Notes under the pieces: model-generated | Told to the model about the DNA's origin: nothing | The model's database searches: none | The model's input: only the letters and a program-made list of their open reading frames with translations | Shown: piece after piece, positions 1 to 4,874 of the stretch | Layout of the letters: each line of letters begins with the position of its first letter | How positions within the stretch are numbered: the first letter of the stretch is position 1 | Program-made: the position numbers and the translations under genes | Assembly (NCBI GenBank): GCA_013152845.1 | Contig: JAADFM010000032.1 | Span: 1-5,841, forward strand | DNA length: 5,841 bases | Direction: 5' to 3' | Origin: Methanobacteriota archaeon | GTDB lineage: Archaea; Hydrothermarchaeota; Hydrothermarchaeia; Hydrothermarchaeales; JAADFM01

Positions 1-541
1 GGTATTCCCACTGGGCCCGGTTTCCCCTGCGCTGGAGTTGGCCGTCGTTGTAGTACCGGGAGAGGTAGGTGGAGACCGAGCTCAGCTGGATATCCTCCCC
101 ATAGACAATTTCATATTCCTTCTGGATATCCTGGGACCGGACCCAGGAATCGGGATGCCCGTGCTTCAGCAGTAGGAATACCTTCTCCTTCTGGGTCAGG
201 CCGTGGGGGTCCTGGTTGAGCCAGGAGGGCAGCTGGTGCCCCTGTACATCCTGGAGGACCGCATCCCCGATGGAGGGATCGACGCCGTATAGGTATCCCA
301 GGAATGCCCCCACTTCCCGGGGGGCCTCTTCGGGTTCCATGTCCTCCAGTTCCCTGCTGATGGCCTCCCTGCCGTCACTCCCCTCCATTCTCAGCCGGAT
401 GGGCCCCTCCTCTCCCCTGAAGACATAGTCGAGGTAGTCGTCTATCTTCTCCAGGACCCTCCTGTAGGGCAGCCTCTCCAGGGAGATGGAGGAGCTCCCC
501 CTCGGGCCATGGACCTCTATCTTTATGCTGGGATACTTCAT
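1..541 (-). CDS. winged-helix DNA-binding protein, C-terminus cut by window edge
   Basis: An open frame of 180 codons runs from ATG at 541-539 to the window edge with no stop. The start is supported by a purine-rich GGGAGTG Shine-Dalgarno a few bases upstream and by the AT-rich promoter region behind it. Residues 1-110 or so are acidic and charged and match no family I recognise. Residues 116-180 look like a winged helix: a first helix around TQKEKVFLLLKHG, a second around SQDIQKEYEIVYG, a recognition-type helix around LSSVSTYLSRYYNDG, then a basic wing (QRRGNRAQWEY). This suggests a transcription regulator with an N-terminal sensing or dimerisation region. It is divergent from ftsZ and shares its promoter region, so control of ftsZ or of itself is plausible but inferred. 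The fold call rests on pattern only; the protein may continue beyond the wing. Confidence 0.8.
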   Translation of the reverse strand, partial: MKYPSIKIEVHGPRGSSSISLERLPYRRVLEKIDDYLDYVFRGEEGPIRLRMEGSDGREAISRELEDMEPEEAPREVGAFLGYLYGVDPSIGDAVLQDVQGHQLPSWLNQDPHGLTQKEKVFLLLKHGHPDSWVRSQDIQKEYEIVYGEDIQLSSVSTYLSRYYNDGQLQRRGNRAQWEY

Positions 542-562
542 TTTCACTCCCTATTCACTACT

Positions 563-577
563 TATCAATGTTAACAT
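563..577. promoter_or_regulatory. candidate operator, left copy (TATCAATGTTAAC with palindrome ATGTTAACAT)
   Basis: TATCAATGTTAAC at 563-575 matches TATCATTGTTAAC at 730-742 in 12 of 13 bases. The perfect 10-bp palindrome ATGTTAACAT occupies 568-577. The site lies over the predicted transcription start of the leftward winged-helix gene, where a bound protein would block initiation. Its operator role is inferred from position and repetition. Confidence 0.4.
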
Positions 578-589
578 GCTGCCAAGTTA

Positions 590-605
590 CATATAAATAA
601 CTTAC
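590..605 (-). promoter_or_regulatory. TATA box of the leftward winged-helix gene
   Basis: Read on the minus strand, TTATTTATATG (600 to 590) resembles an archaeal TATA box. A start about 25 bases downstream falls near 570 and gives a leader of roughly 28 nt before the ATG at 541. The upstream BRE is weak. Other AT-rich stretches (for example around 636-646) could serve instead. Confidence 0.5.
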
Positions 606-676
606 CATAGCCAATTTTTCATATATTTCCATGCATTATATATATGTTAATAGTAAATTAGAATAATATAAATCTG

Positions 677-689
677 TTTTCTTTGAAAA
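677..689. repeat. short inverted repeat upstream of the ftsZ promoter
   Basis: TTTTC-TTT-GAAAA is a perfect 5-bp inverted repeat with a 3-base centre, ending 11 bases before the putative BRE. It could be an activator site. In DNA this AT-rich it could also be chance. Confidence 0.2.
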
Positions 690-700
690 GATGCACAAAA

Positions 701-717
701 CGAAACACTTATATATG
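701..717 (+). promoter_or_regulatory. ftsZ promoter: BRE plus TATA box
   Basis: CGAAAC at 701-706 is a purine-rich BRE candidate directly before the TATA box CTTATATATG (708-717). A start 22-27 bases downstream of the box centre falls at about 735-740. This leaves a leader of about 32-37 nt that still contains the AAGGGGGT ribosome binding site at 757-764. This is the best-formed promoter in the window. Confidence 0.75.
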
Positions 718-723
718 AGTACT

Positions 724-751
724 TGTGAATATCATTGTTAACTCGTTCACA
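724..751. repeat. TGTGAA-N16-TTCACA dyad over the ftsZ start region
   Basis: TGTGAA at 724-729 and TTCACA at 746-751 are perfect 6-bp inverted arms. They flank the GTTAAC element, and their centres are 22 bp apart, close to two helical turns, as expected for a dimeric regulator. The right arm overlaps the hairpin at 743-757, so only one of the two structures may be meaningful. Confidence 0.3.
730..742. promoter_or_regulatory. candidate operator, right copy (TATCATTGTTAAC)
   Basis: Second copy of the 13-bp element at 563-575, differing at one base and keeping the palindromic GTTAAC core (737-742). It covers the predicted ftsZ transcription start. A shared repressor acting on both divergent genes would explain the two placements; this is an inference. 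Confidence 0.4.
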
Positions 752-757
752 GAACGA
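743..757 (+). promoter_or_regulatory. hairpin-forming inverted repeat just before the ftsZ ribosome binding site
   Basis: TCGTTC-ACA-GAACGA is a perfect 6-bp inverted repeat with a 3-base loop. It lies near the 5' end of the predicted ftsZ leader and its last base is the first of the AAGGGGGT Shine-Dalgarno (757-764). As RNA it could form a small stem abutting the ribosome binding site; as DNA it could be half of an operator. Neither role is shown by sequence alone. Confidence 0.4.
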
Positions 758-771
758 AGGGGGTAAAGAAG

Positions 772-1962
772 ATGGACTTCCTCTTGGAAAAGGCGATGGA
801 AAACACCAGAAAAGAAGAACGTTTCACCCCGGCCGGAAACGGAATCGGGCAGGCGAGGATAACTGTCATAGGCAGTGGAGGAGCTGGAAACAACACCATA
901 AACCGGCTTCACAGGATCGGAATCAGCGGCGCTCAGCTCATAGCGGTCAATACCGACAGGCAGCACCTTGAGACCATTGAGTCCGATAAGAAGATGCTGA
1001 TAGGCACCGAGCTGACGAGGGGCCTCGGCGCCGGCGGCTATCCCGAGATAGGGGAGCAGGCTGCCCTGGAGGCAAAGCCCGAGCTGCGGAGTGTGCTGGA
1101 AGGCTCGGACCTTGTGTTCCTGACCGCTGGCCTCGGCGGTGGCACGGGTACGGGCAGTCTTCCTGTAATCGCTGACATCGCAAAGCAGACCGGGGCCGTG
1201 GTTGTCGGTGCCGTGACCATGCCCTTCAATGTAGAGAGGGCGAGGATCGGAAAGGCCAAAGAGGCCCTCCTGAAGCTCAAGAAGGCCGCCGACAGCGTGG
1301 TGGTTGTGGACAACAACAAACTCCTGTCCCATGTCCCTGACCTGCCCATCAACGATGCCTTCGGGGTTGCCGACGAGGTCCTCTCCAGGATGGTCAAGGG
1401 CATAACCGAGACGATAGCGGTCCCCAGCCTTGTGAACCTTGACTTCGCAGACGTGCGCAGTGTCATGAGGGACAGCAGCGACAGGGGTGTCGCCATGATA
1501 GGCCTTGGGGACTCTGACACCCGGAACCGGGCAGAGGAGGCCGTGCTCCATGCCATGGAGAACCCGCTCCTTGAGGTTGACTACAGGGGTGCCACCGGGG
1601 CCCTGGTGCACATCACCGGCGGCCGGGACCTGACCCTGGGAGAGGCCAACAAGATAGGGGAGCTTGCAACCTCCTACCTCAGGGACGATGCATCGGTAAT
1701 CTGGGGTGCTAGGATAGACCCTGAGTACGACGGCAGGGTGCAGGTCATGATAATCATGACAGGCGTCTCCTCGCCTGACATCCTCGGGCCCAACGACTCT
1801 ATCCAGAAGTTCCAGCAGCCCTCCTACTCCGGCAACCTCTTTGACAGGTACGTTAGGGCCAAGCCCAGACCAGTCAAGCCGCCCGGAGCGGACAGGATTC
1901 AGAGACCGGAAAGCCTCATGACAGACGTCCTGAAGGATTCAGGCATTGACTACATCGTGTGA
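772..1962 (+). CDS. ftsZ: cell division GTPase FtsZ
   Basis: This is a tubulin-superfamily GTPase that polymerises at mid-cell to form the division ring. The 396 residues are normal length for FtsZ. Visible motifs are the N-terminal nucleotide-binding GSGGAGNN (34-41), the tubulin signature GGGTGTG (122-128) and the T7 loop NLDFAD (222-227), whose two aspartates complete the GTPase site of the neighbouring subunit. The C-terminal domain follows up to about residue 340, then a linker of about 43 residues, then a conserved-looking tail (TDVLKDSGIDYIV, 384-396) of the kind that binds membrane anchors. The start is ATG with AAGGGGGT seven bases upstream. The motifs point to canonical FtsZ and not to CetZ. 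It heads a cluster with a 17-nt gap to the next gene. Assignment to the FtsZ1 or FtsZ2 lineage needs a tree. Confidence 0.97.
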   Translation: MDFLLEKAMENTRKEERFTPAGNGIGQARITVIGSGGAGNNTINRLHRIGISGAQLIAVNTDRQHLETIESDKKMLIGTELTRGLGAGGYPEIGEQAALEAKPELRSVLEGSDLVFLTAGLGGGTGTGSLPVIADIAKQTGAVVVGAVTMPFNVERARIGKAKEALLKLKKAADSVVVVDNNKLLSHVPDLPINDAFGVADEVLSRMVKGITETIAVPSLVNLDFADVRSVMRDSSDRGVAMIGLGDSDTRNRAEEAVLHAMENPLLEVDYRGATGALVHITGGRDLTLGEANKIGELATSYLRDDASVIWGARIDPEYDGRVQVMIIMTGVSSPDILGPNDSIQKFQQPSYSGNLFDRYVRAKPRPVKPPGADRIQRPESLMTDVLKDSGIDYIV

Positions 1963-1979
1963 GTTCACGAGGGGTCGAA

Positions 1980-2168
1980 ATGACAACCCTTTCTGAACAG
2001 CTGGCAAAACCCGAGCTCCCTGAGCCATCCAGGGAGAGCGTCGACCTGGGCCGGACCTATTCGGTCCTCTCCTTCGGCGACGTCTCGGGTGCCATCGAGG
2101 ACTATACCCTGATCCCAATAGATCAGGAGGGTCTGGTGGTTGTAAAGAACCTCGTATTCTTCGAATAG
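1980..2168 (+). CDS. small uncharacterised protein between ftsZ and GTPase gene
   Basis: This encodes a 62-residue soluble protein that I do not recognise. The ATG at 1980 is preferred because GAGGGG lies five bases upstream (1969-1974). An alternative GTG at 1959 overlaps the ftsZ stop and would add seven residues, but has no such site. The N-terminal third is polar and proline-rich (KPELPEPSRES) and probably flexible. Residues 26-62 look strand-rich and hydrophobic, ending in GLVVVKNLVFFE. There is no signal peptide, membrane segment or cysteine. It lies 17 nt after ftsZ and 11 nt before the GTPase gene, with the next gene's Shine-Dalgarno overlapping its stop, so co-expression is very likely. 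A partner or adaptor of one of the two GTPases is a guess from position. Confidence 0.75.
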   Translation: MTTLSEQLAKPELPEPSRESVDLGRTYSVLSFGDVSGAIEDYTLIPIDQEGLVVVKNLVFFE

Positions 2169-2179
2169 GAGGTCTGAGA

Positions 2180-2620
2180 ATGGAAAGGCGAAAAGTGGTC
2201 GTGCTTGGAAAGTACGATGCAGGTAAAAGCACCCTGATAAGCAGGCTCGCAGACAACGCCAAGAACGTGGAATATGACGGGATAACCGTTTCCATGGACA
2301 TCGGCTACAAGGTCTTCGGCAACAAGAAGCTCTACTTCTTCGGGACACCCGGCCAGGAGAGGTTCAAGTTCTTGAGGAAGATACTCTCCGAGGGCCTGGA
2401 CTGCGGGATAGTAGTGGTGGACTCCACCCGCGGCCTGACCAGGGAGGACATGGAAATCCTGGAACAGGTGAAGGCCATGGGCGTCCCCTATATGGTCTTT
2501 GTCAACAAGACCGACAAGGGGGAGCTGGACTACGACTTCGGGGTGGCCACCGTCAAGGGCTCAGCGCTTCACGGTGATGGGGTGAATAGAGTGGTGGAAA
2601 CCGTCCTCGCCATGACATGA
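2180..2620 (+). CDS. small Ras-like GTPase (COG2229 / CvnD-like)
   Basis: A 146-residue single-domain P-loop GTPase. G1 is GKYDAGKST (10-18), the G2 threonine is probably T36, G3 is FGTPGQERF (54-62), G4 is NKTD (109-112) and G5 is SAL (128-130). The usual G3 aspartate is glycine here (G55), a change I recall as typical of the COG2229/Cvn group and not a defect; the catalytic-type glutamine Q59 is kept. There is no transmembrane segment, no N-terminal myristoylation glycine and no C-terminal cysteine, so it appears cytosolic. GGAGGT sits six bases before the ATG. Relatives such as MglA and bacterial CvnD act as molecular switches with Roadblock partners; none is encoded in this window. Its place 11 nt behind the small protein and in line with ftsZ suggests a role in division or its positioning, which is inferred. 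Confidence 0.92.
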   Translation: MERRKVVVLGKYDAGKSTLISRLADNAKNVEYDGITVSMDIGYKVFGNKKLYFFGTPGQERFKFLRKILSEGLDCGIVVVDSTRGLTREDMEILEQVKAMGVPYMVFVNKTDKGELDYDFGVATVKGSALHGDGVNRVVETVLAMT

Positions 2621-2636
2621 CGGAGGTGATGAGGAG

Positions 2637-2867
2637 ATGGATACCGAGACAAAAAAGTTTGCAAACACAGCGGTTAAAATCAACGTGATAAAGAGCGTTT
2701 TTGGTGAAGGGGAGAAGCTCAAGGGCAAGGAGATCGTCGAACGGGTTCGCGCCCAGGGATACAAGGTCAAGGATGCCAATCTGAAGATGTTCATCTATTA
2801 CAACATGCTGTACAAGCACCTGAAAAAGGAGGACATCAACGGCATCAACCACTACAGCCTGGTCTAA
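2637..2867 (+). CDS. small winged-helix-like protein
   Basis: A basic protein of 76 residues and the last gene of the ftsZ cluster. The start is set by a near-perfect GGAGGTGAT (2622-2630) with ATG at 2637, 16 nt after the GTPase stop. Predicted order is a helix at about 7-22, a helix at 29-41 (KGKEIVERVRAQG), a long lysine- and tyrosine-rich helix at 46-65, then a short wing ending in HYSLV. This pattern and the charge suggest DNA binding by a single winged-helix domain. The 5' part is more AT-rich than its neighbours. It may regulate the cluster or bind the GTPase; the sequence does not decide. Family is not recognised and the fold call is tentative. Confidence 0.85.
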   Translation: MDTETKKFANTAVKINVIKSVFGEGEKLKGKEIVERVRAQGYKVKDANLKMFIYYNMLYKHLKKEDINGINHYSLV

Positions 2868-2883
2868 GGCTTCCTCCATCCCC

Positions 2884-2907
2884 TTTTTTATATTATTTTT
2901 ACCTTTT
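2884..2907 (+). terminator. poly-T terminator of the ftsZ cluster
   Basis: Three T-runs (2884-2889, 2896-2900, 2904-2907) begin 17 bases after the stop of the last plus-strand gene, with no strong stem before them. This is the usual form of an intrinsic archaeal terminator. It overlaps the 3' end of the small ORF on the opposite strand. Confidence 0.65.
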
Positions 2908-3004
2908 CCTTCAGCAGGGGTCTGTGGATAGTCGGGACATACCAGCCCTTCTGCCTGATAATCATCTCCTTTTTGAGATTGTATTCCCCTTCGCTGCCTT
3001 TCAT
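2888..3004 (-). CDS. candidate 38-residue small protein
   Basis: An open frame of 38 codons and a TAA (2890-2888), starting at ATG 3004-3002. GGGGAG lies four bases upstream of the ATG on the minus strand, so the start is plausible. The product is basic (MKGSEGEYNLKKEM followed by a WYVPTIHRPLL stretch) and ends in KEKVKII; it has no membrane segment. It begins 42 nt after the antiporter stop on the same strand with no terminator between, so it could be the last gene of that cluster. No family recognised. Support is the ribosome binding site, position, and a plausible composition; it could be a chance frame in a 3' region. Confidence 0.45.
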   Translation of the reverse strand: MKGSEGEYNLKKEMIIRQKGWYVPTIHRPLLKEKVKII

Positions 3005-3015
3005 AAATCTCCCCT

Positions 3016-3029
3016 GATATTATAATATC
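3016..3029. repeat. perfect 14-bp palindrome before the small ORF
   Basis: GATATTATAATATC is a perfect palindrome lying between the antiporter stop and the ribosome binding site of the 38-codon ORF. On either strand it also resembles a TATA box, but it is only about 19 bases from that ORF's ATG, too close for a start upstream of it. It could be an operator or a weak RNA stem. Confidence 0.35.
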
Positions 3030-3046
3030 CCTTCTAGCATAAATAG

Positions 3047-4237
3047 TTATTTGATATCCTCTCCGAAGACCACCCCTTCAACAGGGTTATCCTGGCTGAG
3101 GAAGCGGCGGACGATAGGGGGGGTTATAACCGTTGTGATTACCGCCAGGAGAACAAAACTCGAGAAGATGCTGTCACTGATCTTCCCCATCCCGTATGCG
3201 ATGTTGGCAGCAGCCAACCCAACGGCCAGACGGGTGGTCATGGCCGAAGCCATCCCCAGGGACTCCCTGACCGAAAACCCCATGGCCAGGGCAGGGAAGA
3301 AGCCCCCCACGCCCTTGCTCAATATGGCCACCGTCACCAGTGCAGATGCAAAGACCAGCTCGCCCTCTACGTTCAGGATGGAGAGGATGTCCGTGCTGCA
3401 ACCTGAAACAAAGAAGAAGATGGGTACAAAGAAGCCATAGCCTATGGCGTTCAGCTTCTCCAGGAACCAGCCGGTCTTTATGGAATCCGAGACAGCGATA
3501 CCCGCAAAAAAGGCCCCGACTATGGGATGGAGGTCGATGTTCTCAGATACGATGGCCACTATGAGGAGGACCAGTATGAGGAACCTGGTCTCTGCCTCGA
3601 TGGAGACCATAAACTTTGGCCGGTTCAGGGAATACTCGGCGAATTTCGGGACGATATAGAGGATGGCCATGAAGAAGAGTAGCAGGACCAGGACATAGGA
3701 AACCGGGTTGAAGGGTTCGCCTGCGAGGGCCTTTATGAGGACGGCCAGGGCCACCATGCTTACGATGTCGTCGAGGACTGCAGCCCCCAGTACCGTTGTC
3801 CCCACCCGTGTGGCCAGTAGATTGAGTTCCTTCAGTACAGGGGTCACCACTCCCACGGAGGTCGTGGATAGGATTACTCCCATGAGGGCCTTGACGGTGG
3901 TCGGATAGCCAAAGGCATCGGCCAGGAGATATCCGCTGGCGAAGGGGATGAGGAAGGTGAAGCTCCCCAGGACTGATGCCTTCTTCCAGTTCTCCCTGAT
4001 GATGGTAGGGTGCATCTCCAGCCCGGCCAGGAACATGAGGAACACTATCCCGAACTCGCTCAGGGAGAGGAGGAGCCCGTCCTTCTCCACCACCCCCAGG
4101 CCGTTCCAGCCCAGGAGCATACCGAAGATGATTATGCCTGTGACCTCCGGCATCCCCACGCCCCTAGACAGGAGGGGAGAGAAGAAGGCCACGGCCATTA
4201 TGATGAGGAAAAGGAGAAGGACATCCACCCTATCCAC
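3047..4237 (-). CDS. CPA2-family cation/proton antiporter
   Basis: This is an integral membrane exchanger of Na+ or K+ for H+. The 396 residues hold about 12-13 hydrophobic segments from residue 6 to 377 and then a short charged tail. Family marks are FLAGLEM (69-75), the broken-helix stretch LSTTSVGVVTP (123-133), the ion-binding pair D156-D157 in AVLDDI, VPIFFFVSG (271-279) and K308 in the segment that in NapA-type antiporters carries the lysine paired with the first aspartate. These indicate an electrogenic NapA/KefB-like core. Unlike KefB and KefC it lacks a fused RCK domain; that domain is encoded just upstream, overlapping by 8 nt. The start is a GTG at 4237 inside the end of the RCK gene; a GTG three codons later is equally possible. 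Ion specificity cannot be read from sequence. Confidence 0.93.
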   Translation of the reverse strand: MDRVDVLLLFLIIMAVAFFSPLLSRGVGMPEVTGIIIFGMLLGWNGLGVVEKDGLLLSLSEFGIVFLMFLAGLEMHPTIIRENWKKASVLGSFTFLIPFASGYLLADAFGYPTTVKALMGVILSTTSVGVVTPVLKELNLLATRVGTTVLGAAVLDDIVSMVALAVLIKALAGEPFNPVSYVLVLLLFFMAILYIVPKFAEYSLNRPKFMVSIEAETRFLILVLLIVAIVSENIDLHPIVGAFFAGIAVSDSIKTGWFLEKLNAIGYGFFVPIFFFVSGCSTDILSILNVEGELVFASALVTVAILSKGVGGFFPALAMGFSVRESLGMASAMTTRLAVGLAAANIAYGMGKISDSIFSSFVLLAVITTVITPPIVRRFLSQDNPVEGVVFGEDIK

Positions 4238-4865
4238 CCTGGATTTTCAGGGAGGCCTTTCTGCATCCATCCCTATTGCCCACAAGGACCAGGGTGTCTC
4301 CGGCGTGTATGGTCTCATCCTCCTGTGGGTCGATGACTCTCGGCCCCCTGAGGATGGCAGATATGAAACAGTCCTTGCCCCTGAAGTTTGAGACCTTCTT
4401 CCCAGAGGCGGCAGAGCCTTCCACTACCTTCATGAAGATGGTATCGAATTCCCTGGTACCCATTAGAGAGTAGTCAAAGGCTACAGCCTCAAAATAGTAG
4501 GCTAGGATGAGCGGCGGCGAGATGGCCACGTCGATGCCCAGAGCCTGGAACATCTTCTGGTTCCGGGACTTGTTGACCTTTGCGGCCACCCTTTTGGCAC
4601 CGAGCATCTTGGAAAACTCACAGACCATGAGGTTCTTCTCGTCGCTGGGGGTCAACGCCATGACCACGTTTGCTTTGTCCACTCCTACCTTTTTGAGGAC
4701 CTCTGGATTGGTGGCGTCGTCGTTTACCACTTGGATGTGGTGGAGGGAGGCCACCTCCTGGGCGATTTCTTTGTTTATTTCAACCAGGACGACATCGAAA
4801 CCGGCGCCTGTGAGCCTTTTGGCTACATAGACCCCTATTTCCCCTGCGCCTACGATGACAATCAT
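4230..4865 (-). CDS. TrkA/RCK nucleotide-binding regulatory protein
   Basis: A soluble 211-residue protein that gates or regulates a K+ channel or K+/H+ antiporter in response to bound nucleotide. RCK_N (TrkA-N) spans about 1-120: GAGEIG (6-11) is the Rossmann glycine motif, E29 after the second strand fits NAD(H) or adenine-nucleotide ribose binding, and DDAT (49-52) is the conserved loop after the next strand. RCK_C (TrkA-C) spans about 138-205 and ends with the typical IHAGDTLVLVGN stretch. The ATG is 9 nt after the synthase stop with a GGAGG upstream. Its 3' end overlaps the antiporter gene, so translational coupling and a direct complex are likely, as in two-gene K+/H+ antiporters. It could instead serve a Trk or Ktr channel encoded elsewhere. 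Confidence 0.93.
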   Translation of the reverse strand: MIVIVGAGEIGVYVAKRLTGAGFDVVLVEINKEIAQEVASLHHIQVVNDDATNPEVLKKVGVDKANVVMALTPSDEKNLMVCEFSKMLGAKRVAAKVNKSRNQKMFQALGIDVAISPPLILAYYFEAVAFDYSLMGTREFDTIFMKVVEGSAASGKKVSNFRGKDCFISAILRGPRVIDPQEDETIHAGDTLVLVGNRDGCRKASLKIQGG

Positions 4866-4874
4866 ACTATTCCC

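Noticed and set aside
196..378. 60-codon minus-strand frame
   Set aside because: It is in another frame inside the winged-helix gene of 1-541, whose frame is longer, has a ribosome binding site and encodes a plausible domain.
600..700. Possible structured RNA, origin repeat or CRISPR leader in the AT-rich gap
   Set aside because: Only short AT-rich stretches and TATA-like words are visible; there are no spaced repeats, stable long stems or iterons.
709..1611. 300-codon open frame on the minus strand across ftsZ
   Set aside because: It lies wholly opposite the unmistakable ftsZ frame, has no recognisable domain, and is explained by the GC-rich codon pattern of ftsZ.
1959..1979. GTG start overlapping the ftsZ stop for the 62-residue protein
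   Set aside because: The ATG at 1980 has GAGGGG at the right distance; the GTG has none. It cannot be fully excluded because coupled starts occur.
2339..2365. Reading the GTPase G3 change as a sign of an inactive pseudo-GTPase
   Set aside because: All other G motifs and the glutamine are intact, and the FGTPGQ form is known to me from the COG2229/Cvn group.
3948..4391. 147-codon plus-strand frame across the antiporter and RCK genes
   Set aside because: Antisense to two well-supported overlapping genes, with no ribosome binding site or domain.
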